In this document: piece by piece, positions 26,130-35,965 of the stretch
Position numbering within the stretch: the stretch's first letter is position 1
Layout of the letters: each line of letters opens with the position of its first letter
From: Rhodobium gokarnense
Lineage (GTDB): Bacteria; Pseudomonadota; Alphaproteobacteria; Rhizobiales; Rhodobiaceae
Reading direction: 5' to 3'
DNA length: 64,000 nucleotides
NCBI RefSeq assembly: GCF_025961475.1
Contig: NZ_JAOQNS010000005.1
Coordinates: 310,001-374,000 of the forward strand
Notes under the pieces: generated by a model
The model's database searches: none
What the model saw: only the letters and a program-made list of their open reading frames with translations
Told to the model about the DNA's origin: nothing
Made by a program: the position numbers and the translations under genes

Positions 26130-28537
26130 GACACGTCCCCTCCCCATCTCTCGCCGCTATAGGTGCGGGCGATGCGCACCTCCCGCTTGGTGCCGTCATA
26201 TTGCTCGACCTTGCGGGTGCGGATGCGGATCAGCGCCAGGATCGCCAGGCCCGTGGTCATGACGACGGCGATCTCGCCGAGCGTATCCAGGCCGCGGAAG
26301 TCGACGATGATGACGTTGACGATGTTGCGGCCGTGGGCAATGACCCGGCTGTTGGCGGTAAAGAATTCCGACAGGCGCGCATCGAATGGCCATTGGGTGA
26401 CCGACAGCAGCAGCAGGCCGAGGCCGACGCCGACGGCGACCGCCACCGTGCCGTCGCGGATCATCGCCGGCATCGGCCGGTGGCCGTGGTGGCCTAGGTC
26501 GAGGCGGGTCATGACGAGGGCGAGGATGACGACCGACAGCGTCTCCACCATGAACTGGGTGAAGGACAGGTCCGGCGCGCCGAACAGCATGAAGATCAGC
26601 GCCACGGCGAAGCCCTGGATGCCGAGGGAGACGATGGCGTTGAGGCGGGTGCGGGCAATCAGCACCGCGCCGACGCCGAGGACGGCAATGGCGATGATCG
26701 CCCATTCGTAGAAATTGGAGCCGGAAAGGGCCGGCCATTCCGGCCATTCCGGCATCTCGCCATAGGCGAATAGCGGCACGAACAGGGCAAGGGCCGTGAA
26801 CAGGAAGACCACGAACATGTAGGTCTGCATGCGGCCCGGCTGGATCACCCGTGTGATGACGATGGCGCTGCGCACGATGAGGCGGACGACCTGGTCGAAG
26901 CCGCGGTCCGGGCCCCAGCCGATCGCCTTCAGGGTCGCGGCGACGATGCCGCGGGCGGTATCGAGCACCAGGAAGATGGCGATGCCGAGGGCGACGGTAA
27001 TGATGGAGAGCACCAGCGGGGCGCCGAAATGGGCCGGGATCAGGTGCAGGTTGACCTCCGCGGTGCCGCCGGAAATGGCCGCGGCCATGGGCCCGATGAG
27101 GTATTCGCCGGTGGTGTGGGCGAACAGCGCAGTGCCAAGGCCGATGAGCGAGAGCGTGACCGGTCCGAGCCAGAGCGAGGCCGGGCCCTCATGGGCGTGT
27201 TTGGGCGTTTCCACCTTTTCGCCGGTGAACGGTTTCAAGGCGACGGCGGCGGCGATCACCAGCATCAATGCGTTGCCGGCGACCGCGGTGGCGGTCACGA
27301 CCCAGTTGTAGGTGGTGGCGCCGAAGGTGCCGTCATAGAGCACTTCCTTGGCGATGAAGCCGATGAAGGGCGGCAGGCCGGACATGGAGAGGCCCGCGAG
27401 CGCGGCGGCAAAGAAGGTTATCGGCATAGCCCGGCCGAGGCCGCCGAGCCTTGTGATGTCGCGGGTGCCGGCCTCGTGGTCGATGGTGCCGGCGACCATG
27501 AAGAGGCCGCCCTTGAAGAGCGAATGGGCAAAGAGATAGAGCACCGCGCCGGTGATGGCGGCATCGATGCTGGTGCCGGTCAGCATGACCAGGAGACCGA
27601 GCGAGGCGACCGTCGTATAGGCCAGCATCAGCTTCAGGTCGGTCTGGCGCACGGCCAGCAGGGTGCCGGAAATCAGCGTGATGCCGCCAAAGATCGGCAG
27701 CACCGTCGTCCACAGCTCCGTGCCGCCGAGGGACGGGTGCATGCGCATCAGGAGATAGACGCCCGCCTTCACCATGGTGGCCGAATGCAGGTAGGCGGAG
27801 ACCGGCGTCGGGGCCTCCATGGCGTTCGGCAACCAGAAATGCATCGGGAATTGGGCCGACTTCGTAAAGGCGCCGCCGAGCACCAGGATGAAGATCGGCA
27901 GGTAGAGCGCGCTGTCGCGCAGGATGTCTCCGGAGGCGTTCAGCACCGACATCTCGGTGATGCCGGTGGAGGAGGAAATCAGCAGGAACGCGGCCAGCAG
28001 CGACAGGCCGCCGGCGCCGGTCACCAGGAGCGCCTGGAGCGCCGCCCGGCGCGAGGCCTCGCGGTTGTTGTCGAAGCCGATCAGAAGGAACGACGTGATC
28101 GAGGTCAGTTCCCAATAGATGAACAGGGTGATGAGGTTATCGGCGAGGACGACGCCGAGCATGGACCCCATGAACAGCAGCATGAAGGACAGGAACCGCC
28201 CGAGATAGCGGTGGCCCTTCAGGTATCCGCCCGAATAGATGACGATGAAGACGCCGATGCCGGAGACCAGCATGGCGAACAGCGACGACAGGCCGTCGAG
28301 ATAGTAGGACAGCTTGATGCCGTAGCTCGGCACCCAGTCATAGGCGATGACCCGGTTGGTGCCGTGGGCCACCTCGCCGATATGGGAGGCAATCAGCGCG
28401 AAGATGCCGAGGGGGACGAGCGCCAGCAGCCAGCCGGCCCGGTGGCCGAGAAAACGGGTGAAGAACGGGGCCACCGCCGCCGCCGCAAACGGCGATAGGA
28501 CTGCCAGAAGAAACAGGTCGTGTTCACTCAGTCCCAT
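26126..28537 (-). CDS. mrpA: Mrp antiporter subunit A
   Basis: 803 aa, about 20 helices, the largest subunit, combining a NuoL-like domain with a C-terminal MrpB-like region. Seen: [49 protein letters not shown], and near the C-terminus [19 protein letters not shown]. MrpA and MrpB are separate genes, the group 1 (seven-gene) layout. ATG 28537 (MGLSEHDLF) is chosen because upstream in-frame sequence is Ser/Arg-rich and unlike the family. First gene of mrpABCDEFG, divergent from msrB. Confidence 0.93.
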   Translation of the reverse strand: MGLSEHDLFLLAVLSPFAAAAVAPFFTRFLGHRAGWLLALVPLGIFALIASHIGEVAHGTNRVIAYDWVPSYGIKLSYYLDGLSSLFAMLVSGIGVFIVIYSGGYLKGHRYLGRFLSFMLLFMGSMLGVVLADNLITLFIYWELTSITSFLLIGFDNNREASRRAALQALLVTGAGGLSLLAAFLLISSSTGITEMSVLNASGDILRDSALYLPIFILVLGGAFTKSAQFPMHFWLPNAMEAPTPVSAYLHSATMVKAGVYLLMRMHPSLGGTELWTTVLPIFGGITLISGTLLAVRQTDLKLMLAYTTVASLGLLVMLTGTSIDAAITGAVLYLFAHSLFKGGLFMVAGTIDHEAGTRDITRLGGLGRAMPITFFAAALAGLSMSGLPPFIGFIAKEVLYDGTFGATTYNWVVTATAVAGNALMLVIAAAVALKPFTGEKVETPKHAHEGPASLWLGPVTLSLIGLGTALFAHTTGEYLIGPMAAAISGGTAEVNLHLIPAHFGAPLVLSIITVALGIAIFLVLDTARGIVAATLKAIGWGPDRGFDQVVRLIVRSAIVITRVIQPGRMQTYMFVVFLFTALALFVPLFAYGEMPEWPEWPALSGSNFYEWAIIAIAVLGVGAVLIARTRLNAIVSLGIQGFAVALIFMLFGAPDLSFTQFMVETLSVVILALVMTRLDLGHHGHRPMPAMIRDGTVAVAVGVGLGLLLLSVTQWPFDARLSEFFTANSRVIAHGRNIVNVIIVDFRGLDTLGEIAVVMTTGLAILALIRIRTRKVEQYDGTKREVRIARTYSGERWGGDVS

Positions 28538-28770
28538 GCGCGATCCCGGTAACGGCCCGAAGGAGGAAGAACGAATAGCGGCGAAAACGCTGCCGATTCG
28601 CGAGGGGCGAATATCTGTGACATATCTTGCGATTAGGTGAAGGGCAAGGCACACCATCTGCCGATTGGCGGTTGTTAAGCCAATTCTTCAACGTATACGC
28701 GCGCGGTTGCTGCAACGCGGGTTCGGCCCTATTTCAGAACCGGTCCAAGCAGCACAACGAGGTTCCCTCC

Positions 28771-29193
28771 ATGAGCACCGCATCCGCACCGCCCAAGGTC
28801 ACGAAATCCGACGCCGACTGGAAGACGGAACTGACGCCCGAAGAGTACCGCGTCACCCGCAAGCACGGCACGGAACGCGCCTTCAGCCACCCCTATCACG
28901 CCGAAAAGCGCGACGGCGTCTATGCCTGCGTGTGCTGTGGCGCGCCGCTGTTCTCCTCGGACACCAAATACGATTCCGGCACCGGCTGGCCGAGCTTTTA
29001 TGCGCCTGTGGAAGATGGCGCCGTCAGCGAGCATGAGGACCGCGCCCTGTTTATGCGCCGCACGGAGGTGCGCTGCGCCAGTTGCGACGCCCATCTCGGC
29101 CATGTCTTTCCGGACGGACCCGAGCCGACCGGCCAGCGCTACTGCATGAACGGCACGGCGCTGAAACTCGACACGGAGGGCGCGGAGGAGTAG
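28771..29193 (+). CDS. msrB: Peptide-methionine (R)-S-oxide reductase MsrB (cytosolic)
   Basis: 140 aa. Repairs R-methionine sulfoxide. ATG 28771 (MSTASAPPK) with GAGG upstream. Zinc ligands CVCCG and CASC, substrate motif [23 protein letters not shown], and the catalytic Cys in RYCMNG. All key residues are present. No signal sequence, in contrast to the second MsrB at 63377. The divergent 28538-28770 gap carries promoters for both mrpA and this gene but no readable motif. Confidence 0.93.
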   Translation: MSTASAPPKVTKSDADWKTELTPEEYRVTRKHGTERAFSHPYHAEKRDGVYACVCCGAPLFSSDTKYDSGTGWPSFYAPVEDGAVSEHEDRALFMRRTEVRCASCDAHLGHVFPDGPEPTGQRYCMNGTALKLDTEGAEE

Positions 29194-29257
29194 ATCGGCT
29201 GAAGCCTTTGCTACTGACACCGCCCTCCCCGCGCTCCCAACACATCCAGGTCCTCCC

Positions 29258-31333
29258 ATGCAGCCACCCGTTGCCGAAAAGCGTCCCGTCACGACCACCG
29301 TCCACGACGTTGCCCTCACCGACGACTATGGCTGGCTGAGGGCCGACAATTGGCAGGAGGTGATGCGCGACCCGTCGGTGCTGGCCGGCGACATCCGCAC
29401 CTATCTGGAGGCGGAGAACGCCTATACGGCCGAGATGATGGCCGACACGGAGGCGCTGCAGAAGACCCTCTTCGCCGAGATGAAGGGGCGCATCAAGGAG
29501 GACGATTCCACCGTGCCGGCACCGGACGGGCCGTTCGCCTATGCGGTGAAATATGTCGAGGGGGCCGAGCACCCGATCTATGTGCGCACGCCCCGGGACG
29601 GCGGCGCCGAGACGACCCTCCTTGACGGCAACAGGGAGGCCGAGGGGATCGCCTATTTCCACCTCGGCGGCGTCAGCCACAGCCCGGACCACAAGCTGCT
29701 GGCCTGGGCCTTCGACGGCAACGGCTCGGAGTACTACACGCTGAAGGTCCGCGACGCGGAAACGGCAACGGACCTTGCCGACGTCATGGAAGATACCGGC
29801 GGCTCGGCCGTCTGGGCCAATGACGGAAAAACCCTTTTCTATATCCGGCTGGACGCCAACCACCGGCCGAGCAAGGTGTTCCGGCATGTGGTCGGCACCG
29901 ATCCCGCCGGCGACGTCCTCGTCTACGAGGAGAAGGACACCGGGTTCTACATGGGTCTGGAAAAGACCCAGTCGGACAGGTTCATCGTCATCAATGCCAG
30001 CGACCACCAGACCTCGGAGATCCGGCTGATTGACGCCGATCATCCCGAAAGCGCGCCGGTGATGGTGGCGGCGCGCGAGGTCGACCACGAATACAATCTC
30101 GACCATGGCGGCGACACGCTCTTCATCCTCACCAATTGCGACGGCGCGGAGGATTTTAAGGTCGTCACCGCGCCGGTCTCGTCTCCGGGCCGGGAAAACT
30201 GGCAGGATCTGGTGCCCTACGAGGAAGGCCGGCTGATCCTGTCGCTGACGCCCTACAAGGATCACCTCGTCCGCCTGGAACGCGCCAACGGACTGCCGCG
30301 GATCGTCGTCCGCAGACTGTCGGACGGCACGGAACATGAGATCGCCTTCGACGAGGAGGCCTATTCGCTGGGGCTTGCCGGCAGCTTCGAATTCGACACG
30401 ACAAGTCTGCGATTTTCCTATTCGTCGATGACGACGCCGTCGCGGGTCTACGACTACGACATGGAGAGCCGCGAGCGGGTCCTGCGCAAGGAGCAGGAGG
30501 TGCCGAGCGGCCACGACCCGGACGCCTATGTGACGCGCCGGCTGATGGCGCCGGCGGGCGACGGCGAGACCGTGCCGGTCACCCTCCTCTACCGCAAGGA
30601 CACGCCGCTCGACGGCTCCGCGCCATGCCTGCTCTACGGCTACGGCTCCTACGGCATCTCGATCCCGGCCTCCTTCAGCACGACTGCCCTGTCGCTGGTC
30701 GACCGCGGCTTCGTCTATGCCATCGCCCATATCCGCGGCGGCAAGGACAAGGGCTATCGCTGGTACAAGCTCGGCCGACGCGAGCACAAGACCAACACCT
30801 TCACCGACTACATCGCGGCCGGAAGGTTCCTGGTTTCTGAAAAGATCACCTCCAAGGGCAAGATCGTCGGCCATGGCGGCTCGGCCGGCGGGCTCCTGAT
30901 GGGCGCCGTCGTCAACATGGCACCCGACCTCTTTGCCGGTATCCTCGCCGAGGTGCCCTTCGTCGACGTCCTCAACACCATCCTCGACGACACGCTACCG
31001 CTGACGCCGCCGGAATGGCCGGAATGGGGCGATCCGATCCGCGACATCAAGGCGTTCGAGACAATCCGCTCCTACAGCCCCTACGACAATGTGGAGGCCA
31101 AGGCCTATCCGCCGATCCTTGCCGTCGGCGGCCTCACCGACCCGCGGGTGACCTATTGGGAGCCGGCGAAATGGGTGGCGCGGCTGCGCGCGACCAAGAC
31201 CGACGACAACCTGCTCCTCCTCAAGACCAACATGGAGGCCGGACATGGCGGGGCGAGCGGGCGCTTTGCCCGGCTGGAAGAGGTCGCCCTCAACTATTCT
31301 TTCGCGCTGAAAGTTACCGGCAAGGTAGATTAG
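29258..31333 (+). CDS. ptrB: Oligopeptidase B (S9A serine peptidase)
   Basis: 691 aa, usual length. Cytosolic prolyl-oligopeptidase-family enzyme cutting after Lys/Arg in short peptides. N-terminal segment and seven-bladed propeller, then the alpha/beta-hydrolase domain: LLYGYGSYGI, nucleophile Ser in GHGGSAGGLLMG (about residue 543), the Asp in GLTDPRVTYWEPAKW and the His in GHGGASGR. The acidic SDDEYD-like S1 loop is not checked. Same strand 64 bp after msrB. Confidence 0.9.
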   Translation: MQPPVAEKRPVTTTVHDVALTDDYGWLRADNWQEVMRDPSVLAGDIRTYLEAENAYTAEMMADTEALQKTLFAEMKGRIKEDDSTVPAPDGPFAYAVKYVEGAEHPIYVRTPRDGGAETTLLDGNREAEGIAYFHLGGVSHSPDHKLLAWAFDGNGSEYYTLKVRDAETATDLADVMEDTGGSAVWANDGKTLFYIRLDANHRPSKVFRHVVGTDPAGDVLVYEEKDTGFYMGLEKTQSDRFIVINASDHQTSEIRLIDADHPESAPVMVAAREVDHEYNLDHGGDTLFILTNCDGAEDFKVVTAPVSSPGRENWQDLVPYEEGRLILSLTPYKDHLVRLERANGLPRIVVRRLSDGTEHEIAFDEEAYSLGLAGSFEFDTTSLRFSYSSMTTPSRVYDYDMESRERVLRKEQEVPSGHDPDAYVTRRLMAPAGDGETVPVTLLYRKDTPLDGSAPCLLYGYGSYGISIPASFSTTALSLVDRGFVYAIAHIRGGKDKGYRWYKLGRREHKTNTFTDYIAAGRFLVSEKITSKGKIVGHGGSAGGLLMGAVVNMAPDLFAGILAEVPFVDVLNTILDDTLPLTPPEWPEWGDPIRDIKAFETIRSYSPYDNVEAKAYPPILAVGGLTDPRVTYWEPAKWVARLRATKTDDNLLLLKTNMEAGHGGASGRFARLEEVALNYSFALKVTGKVD

Positions 31334-31417
31334 CACCTGCTTGACCACGGCGGAAAACCGCTTATTCTGCCACTCGAGAAGGCGTCTAAAGAACGCCGGC
31401 ACCGGGGGGCGGGGCTC

Positions 31418-31828
31418 TTGTTTCAGCGACACAGCCGCAATCTGAAGCGGAGGCGCATGTCGGCGTGGCTCGCCCTGTGGGCGATGCTGCTTCAGGCGGC
31501 GTTTGCGGCAGAGCACGCTTCCGCCATGGCCGTTGCCGCCGCAATCGGCGGTCCGGACGGCACGTCCCTCGGCTTTTTGCAGATCTGCACTGCGGACGGC
31601 ATCGTCACCATCGGCGCCGATGGCAAGCCGATACCACGCAGCAATGACGGCACGTCCTGCCTTTTGTGCGGCATCGCCGCGGTCGGCGGCGCCGTCGCGG
31701 CCGTCGCTCCGGTTCTGGGCACCCCGGCAGCGGTCGTCGTCGCTGCCGTCGTTCCAGAAGTGTCCGATTTCCGGCTGGCAACGCCCTGGCGGCGCGTCGG
31801 CACCACCCGCGGCCCTCCCCTCGCCTGA
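31418..31828 (+). CDS. DUF2946-type exported protein
   Basis: About 136 aa from TTG 31418; an ATG at 31457 (MSAWLALWAM) preceded by GGAGG three bases upstream is an alternative start. A basic n-region and a hydrophobic signal ending AAFAAEH, a central ICTADGIVTI segment, and a CLLCG pair (positions about 87-90) typical of DUF2946, then a Val/Ala-rich membrane segment. DUF2946 proteins often accompany metal transport genes; the next gene encodes a ZnuA-like protein 82 bp on. Confidence 0.65.
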   Translation: MFQRHSRNLKRRRMSAWLALWAMLLQAAFAAEHASAMAVAAAIGGPDGTSLGFLQICTADGIVTIGADGKPIPRSNDGTSCLLCGIAAVGGAVAAVAPVLGTPAAVVVAAVVPEVSDFRLATPWRRVGTTRGPPLA

Positions 31829-31910
31829 CACGGCTTTTTCCCGACAGAGACCCACAGCCCTTGCGCCAACGCGCCCAAGGGGAACGCGTGTCATATGAGG
31901 ATTTTTCACC

Positions 31911-32681
31911 ATGCACCGCCTGTTTTCGGCCGGCCGTCCCGTGGCCATCGCCCTTCTCACCCTTTTTTCCGGTTTCGGTATTGCCGCGGTCGGCGAAAAG
32001 GTCGTCGTCTCCACCCCGCCGCTCCACTCCCTCGTCGCCACACTACTTGAAGGCGTCGACAGCCCGGGCCTCCTGTTTTCGTCCGGCGAGGACATTGCCG
32101 CTCCCGTTCCGTCCGCTGGTGCCATGGCCGCCATCGACGGCGCCGACATGGTCGTCTGGGCCGGCAGGGAATACGAGACCGTGCTTTCCGGCCTCAGGAC
32201 CCTCGATCCGTCCGTCAGCTTCAAGAGCCTGACGCTCGGAGCGACGACGCCCTTGATGAGCATATCGCTGCCGGACAATGCCGACCGGCCGAGCGGACGC
32301 CACGACATGCGCTTCTGGCTCGACCCGCGCCTTGCCGGGACCGCCGTCGGCCGCATCGCGTCCAATCTGGTGCGCGTCTATCCGGACGACGCGAACCGCA
32401 TCCTCGACAACGAGATCCTGCTCAAGGAGCGGCTGAAGGAACTGGAGGCTTCCATGCGCGAGGCGCTGGGCTCGCCGGACGGCGTGCCGCTGCACATGCC
32501 AGCCTCCGACGTCCTTTACCTCACCTGGCGGTTCAATCTCGCCGCGCCGAACTGCCCGGCCGCAGCGGCAAAGGTCGAAGCGTTCGGCGAGGTCGCGGGT
32601 CCGGACCTTTATTTCCGGATGATGGCGGCGGTGCTTGCCGACCTGAAGGCCTGCCAGCCGTCCCGCGAGCCTGCAAGCTGA
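31911..32681 (+). CDS. Degenerate ZnuA/TroA-like substrate-binding protein
   Basis: 256 aa with a signal peptide. The TroA fold is recognisable: VVVSTPPLHSLVATLLEGV, then AAIDGADMVVWAGREYE, and RFWLDPRLAGTAVGRIASNLV. The residues that bind metal in ZnuA are not retained: the PHxY loop reads DIAAPVPSAG, and the DPHxWLDP position reads HDMRFWLDP with Arg in place of His; the third His region (PASDVLYLTWRFN) also lacks the expected HDA. It is short for the family and has no ABC permease or ATPase nearby. Likely changed ligand or role. Confidence 0.7.
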   Translation: MHRLFSAGRPVAIALLTLFSGFGIAAVGEKVVVSTPPLHSLVATLLEGVDSPGLLFSSGEDIAAPVPSAGAMAAIDGADMVVWAGREYETVLSGLRTLDPSVSFKSLTLGATTPLMSISLPDNADRPSGRHDMRFWLDPRLAGTAVGRIASNLVRVYPDDANRILDNEILLKERLKELEASMREALGSPDGVPLHMPASDVLYLTWRFNLAAPNCPAAAAKVEAFGEVAGPDLYFRMMAAVLADLKACQPSREPAS

Positions 32682-32780
32682 CCTTCAGACCGGCCGGCAT
32701 CTCGCCTTCGTCTCGTAACTTTCCGGGAGATGCGCTAGCTTTTTGATTCTGACGCCAGCGCATCATCCCCGGAGGGCCGA

Positions 32781-34196
32781 TTGGAAGGTCACGTCGCCGA
32801 ACTCACAGGTATCGCCATCGTTCTTGCGGTTTCGACGATCGTCGGGATCATCTTCCTCTACCTGAAGCAACCGCCGATCGTCGGCTATATCCTCGGCGGC
32901 GTCGTCCTCGGCCCGACCGGGCTCGGGCTCGTCCGGGCGACAGAATCGGTTCTGGTGCTTGCCGAACTCGGCGTCGTGCTGCTCCTCTTCCTCATCGGCA
33001 TGGAGCTCAGCCTTCGGGCGTTCATGCTGGTGCTGAGGCCGGCGGTGCTGACCGTCGTCGGCCAGATCGCGGTGTCGCTCGGCATCACCTTCGGCTTCGG
33101 CGCGGTGTTCGGCTGGCCGCTGCAGCAGAGCCTCCTGCTCGGCTTCATCGTCTCGATCTCCTCGACGGCGGTCACCATCACCATGCTGGAATCCTTCGGC
33201 GAGATGCGCTCCATGACCGGGCGCATCACCGTCGGCGTGCTGATCGCCCAGGACATTGCCGTGGTGCCGATGATCATCCTCATCGGCTCCATGGGCGGCG
33301 GCGCGGACCCCGACTATCTCGGGGTGGCGATCAAGCTCGCTCTGGCGCTCGGGGTTCTGGTGCTGGTGCTGCGCTTCCTGTCCCGGCGCAAGAAAATCAC
33401 CCTGCCCTTTTCCAGGGCGGTGCAGGGGCGCAGCGACGTGGTGGCGGTCGCCGCCATCGCGCTCTGCTTTGCCGCCGGTGCGATCTCGGCCCTGTTCGGC
33501 ATGTCGGCGGCGTTCGGCGCCTTCGTTGCCGGACTGCTGGTGGCCAACTCGACCCTGCGTTCCGAGGCGATCGCCGTCACCCATCCGATCCAGAGCGTGC
33601 TGGTGGTGGTGTTTTTCCTGTCGATCGGGCTTCTGATCGACCTCAACTACGTCTGGGCCAATCTCTGGCCGATCCTGTTGTTCGTCCTCGGCATCCTGAT
33701 CGCCAAGTCGCTGGTCAACGTCCTGCTGCTGCATGCCGTGGGAGAGCCTTGGGAGCGGGCGTTCCCGGCCGGGCTGATGATGGCGCAGATCGGCGAGTTC
33801 TCCTTCGTGCTCGCCGCCATCGGCGCTTCGAGCGGGGTCATCAATGTGGACGGCTACCGGTTCTCCGTCACGGTGATCGCCATCTCGCTCCTCGTCAGTC
33901 CGCTGTGGATGTCGATCGTGCGCCACTTCCTGGAGGTGGCCAAGGACGGGATCACCGATTTCCGCACCGCGCTCGGCGAGACCTATCAGGCGGAGATGGT
34001 CGATCTCGGCCGCGGCGCGACGGCCCTGAAGCGGCGCTGGCTGCGGCTGCGGATCGCGGAACGGCGGCGCCGGCGCGCCATGGGCAAGGCCTGGCGGCTC
34101 AACCGCGAACGCCGGCGGGCATCGAAAAAGGCGGAAAAAATGGCAAAAGTCGAAGAGCGCTTTCGCAATCTCTCCGACTTCCAGGACACGGCCTAA
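32781..34196 (+). CDS. CPA2-family cation:proton antiporter (KefB-like)
   Basis: 471 aa, 12 or so helices, no TrkA-N domain at the C-terminus but a basic helical tail (ALKRRWLRLRIAERRRRR). Motifs: LKQPPIVGYILGGVVLGPTGLG, GVVLLLFLIGMELS, the ISSTAVTITML and VLIAQDIAVVPMIIL block with the conserved Asp. Start TTG 32781 is fixed by GGAGGG ending five bases upstream. The stop codon TAA is the first three bases of a palindromic repeat (34194-34299). Confidence 0.87.
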   Translation: MEGHVAELTGIAIVLAVSTIVGIIFLYLKQPPIVGYILGGVVLGPTGLGLVRATESVLVLAELGVVLLLFLIGMELSLRAFMLVLRPAVLTVVGQIAVSLGITFGFGAVFGWPLQQSLLLGFIVSISSTAVTITMLESFGEMRSMTGRITVGVLIAQDIAVVPMIILIGSMGGGADPDYLGVAIKLALALGVLVLVLRFLSRRKKITLPFSRAVQGRSDVVAVAAIALCFAAGAISALFGMSAAFGAFVAGLLVANSTLRSEAIAVTHPIQSVLVVVFFLSIGLLIDLNYVWANLWPILLFVLGILIAKSLVNVLLLHAVGEPWERAFPAGLMMAQIGEFSFVLAAIGASSGVINVDGYRFSVTVIAISLLVSPLWMSIVRHFLEVAKDGITDFRTALGETYQAEMVDLGRGATALKRRWLRLRIAERRRRRAMGKAWRLNRERRRASKKAEKMAKVEERFRNLSDFQDTA

Positions 34197-34299
34197 AGCA
34201 TGTTGCGTTTTTCCTGAAACACGCAACATGCTTTAGGTCTTTGTTTTGACGCGATTTCTTATCCAAAAAGTCTGTCAACTTTTTGGGAAAGCGCTTTAG
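34194..34299. repeat. Mosaic palindromic element, copy A; supplies a stop codon
   Basis: Begins TAAAGCATGTTGCGT and its complement ACGCAACATGCTTTA, then the linker TTGTTTTGACGCGATTTCTTATCC, then a second hairpin AAAAAGT / ACTTTTT and a terminal GCTTTAG. The same block order is found at 35966-36072. Outer ends (TAAAGC / GCTTTA) are inverted repeats. Resembles the RIME-type intergenic elements of rhizobia. Its first three bases are the stop codon of the upstream antiporter. Confidence 0.8.
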
Positions 34300-34394
34300 C
34301 CGGGATCCGTTGAGAAAGGACCGGCGACTTGCCCGCGGATGGCACCGCCGGCCCTTCCCCCGGTTACGCGCGAAGGGCGCTCGTCCGTAGAGAC

Positions 34395-34601
34395 TTAAGC
34401 GCTCTTCTTGGTGCGCAGACCGAACAGGGTGTAGGCCGGGCACCAGCCGATGATGGCGGTGACGATCGGCACGACGCCGATCCAGCCGACCCACTTCCAG
34501 GCGATGTCCGCCGGGCCGTAAAGGGCAAAGAGCACCAGCAGCACGCCGACGATGAGGCGCAGGACGCGGTCGACAGAACCCATATTGATGAGGGAACCCA
34601 T
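34395..34601 (-). CDS. DUF2892 (YgaP-type membrane) protein
   Basis: 68 aa with two helices (LIVGVLLVLFALYGP and IGVVPIVTAIIGWCPAYTLFGL), the membrane part of YgaP-like proteins, with the conserved GWCPAYTLFG. ATG 34601; ATG 34583 (MGSVDRV) is a possible later start. The rhodanese half is not present. Next gene upstream on the same strand is a Crp/Fnr regulator, a frequent pairing that suggests regulation by sulfide or oxidative stress (inference). Confidence 0.82.
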   Translation of the reverse strand: MGSLINMGSVDRVLRLIVGVLLVLFALYGPADIAWKWVGWIGVVPIVTAIIGWCPAYTLFGLRTKKSA

Positions 34602-34685
34602 GGAAAGTCTCCGTTGTTGTGGCCGCGGTAACGCGCGGCCGGTGAAACGCTGAGGCCACGTTAGCGCAACGCACGGTCGGCTTCC

Positions 34686-34698
34686 GTGACTTTGTCAC
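34686..34698. promoter_or_regulatory. Candidate Crp/Fnr-type operator
   Basis: GTGAC-TTT-GTCAC, perfect 5-bp arms, 85 bp upstream of the DUF2892 start and 34 bp past the stop of the Crp/Fnr gene. The half-site GTGA-N5-TCAC is close to the Crp form (N6), so it may be bound by the adjacent regulator. Confidence 0.45.
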
Positions 34699-34731
34699 CG
34701 AACGGAGAAATGGGGATTCGTCGGACCGAAA

Positions 34732-35409
34732 TCAGCCGGCTGCGGCAATCCGCTGGAGGCCGGCCCGGTCGCGGATTTCGATGCGGCCGCGGTCGAGGCG
34801 GATGAGCCCGTCGCGCTCGAAGGCCTTGAGCTGGCGGCTGACCACTTCGCGGACCGAGCCGAGCTCCACGGCGATGTCCTGGTGCGTCGCATCGAAGGCC
34901 CCGCTGCCGCCTCGCTCCAACAGCAGGCGGGCAAGGCGGATGTCGAGGCGGTGGAAGGCGACGTCCTCGAGACGCATCAGGATGTCAGTGAAGCGGCGGC
35001 CGAAGCCGGCAAAGACGAGGTCGCGGAAGCCGGCGGACTCCTCCAGCAGGCGCCGAAAGGCGCCGACGCCGACGGCGATGCCGACCGTTTCCGTCTCGAC
35101 GATACCGGTTGCCGAATAGAGCTCCTCGCCGAGCAGGCAGGCGGTCGTCAGGATGCAGTTCTCGGTCGGGCCGACCCGGTAGAGCACTACCTCGCGGCCG
35201 GTATCGGACGTCATCTGGACGCGCACGGAGCCCGATTCCACCAGCAGCCAGGCGCGGCAGGGATCGCCGGGCGCGAAGACTTCCGCCCCCGGCGGCAGCG
35301 TCATGCGCTGGCCGGCAGCCAGAAGGGCGGCCCGGGCCGGCGCGTCGAGGCGCGCCAGGGCCGGAAAGGCGGCGACCCAGTCGTCGCCCGGTTGCATCGC
35401 TTCACTCAT
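34732..35409 (-). CDS. Crp/Fnr-family transcriptional regulator
   Basis: 225 aa. Cyclic-nucleotide-binding-like domain (PGAEVFAPGDPCRAWLLVESGSVRV), a conserved ENCILTTACLLGEE motif with two Cys that recurs in Crp/Fnr proteins near DUF2892 genes, and the HTH with TNQDIAVELGS-type sequence (HQDIAVELGSVREVVSRQLK). No Fnr iron-sulfur cysteine cluster at the N-terminus. ATG 35409 used. The cysteines suggest redox or sulfur sensing, which is inference. Confidence 0.85.
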   Translation of the reverse strand: MSEAMQPGDDWVAAFPALARLDAPARAALLAAGQRMTLPPGAEVFAPGDPCRAWLLVESGSVRVQMTSDTGREVVLYRVGPTENCILTTACLLGEELYSATGIVETETVGIAVGVGAFRRLLEESAGFRDLVFAGFGRRFTDILMRLEDVAFHRLDIRLARLLLERGGSGAFDATHQDIAVELGSVREVVSRQLKAFERDGLIRLDRGRIEIRDRAGLQRIAAAG

Positions 35410-35553
35410 GGCCGATCTTTGGCACCCGGACGGGGCCGAACGCAATAGCTGTCGATCCGATCGCGGACCCGCGCCGCCGCAAAACCGCCACCGGGGCGTG
35501 GTTCCGTCGGGGTCCGATCCACGCTACCCTTGGCCAAACTCCAAGAGGCGCCC

Positions 35554-35877
35554 ATGATTCACACCGTCCTTGCCGGCTTCGGCCTTGCCTTCGGGCTGTT
35601 TTCCTTCGACGGCGATATTCCGCTGCAGCCCTTCGAGGCGCCGCCCTATGCCTATGGCACCGCCTATGACTGCCGCATCGCGGTGCCGAAATACGGCGCC
35701 GACCGGGTCTGGACCGGGCGCTTTGCCGGAACGCTCGCCGACGAGCCGGCGCGGCAGCTTTCCGACGTCGCCTGCTTTGCCAGCCACACCGAATGCCGCG
35801 CCTGGCTCGCCATCTGGCAGGGCGAGGTCAACGGCGTCATCCGGGTGCAGAGCTGCACGCCCGGCTATCGCGACTGA
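35554..35877 (+). CDS. Small exported protein of unknown function
   Basis: 107 aa. ATG 35554 has GAGG six bases upstream, which I prefer over the TTG at 35530. A hydrophobic N-terminus (IHTVLAGFGLAFGLFSF), then Pro/Tyr-rich PPYAYGTAYDCRIAVPKYG and a Cys-rich second half (VACFASHTECRAWLAIWQG, QSCTPGY) suggesting disulfides after export. Not a family I can name. Ends just before a bidirectional terminator. Confidence 0.7.
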   Translation: MIHTVLAGFGLAFGLFSFDGDIPLQPFEAPPYAYGTAYDCRIAVPKYGADRVWTGRFAGTLADEPARQLSDVACFASHTECRAWLAIWQGEVNGVIRVQSCTPGYRD

Positions 35878-35906
35878 TCGCGCTCTTTTTCTGAACACTC
35901 AGGCAC

Positions 35907-35936
35907 AAAAAAACGGCGGATCGCTCCGCCGTTTTT
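35907..35936. terminator. Bidirectional intrinsic terminator
   Basis: AAAAAAACGGCGGA-TCGC-TCCGCCGTTTTT: stem CGGCGGA/TCCGCCG with a four-base loop, flanked by A and T tracts that give a U-run on either strand. It serves the exported-protein gene on the plus strand and, on the minus strand, could also end sodB transcription. Confidence 0.88.
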
Positions 35937-35965
35937 CGTCTCGAAAGAAATCGCTCGCCGAGGCT

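Noticed and set aside
27029-28498. 489-codon frame opposite mrpA and a 523-codon frame opposite mrpD (23913-25484)
   Set aside because: Gly/Asp/Arg-rich compositions with no domain; the real genes on the other strand are certain.
28538-28770. Riboswitch upstream of the Mrp operon
   Set aside because: No conserved aptamer sequence that I can recognise; I saw only a divergent promoter region.
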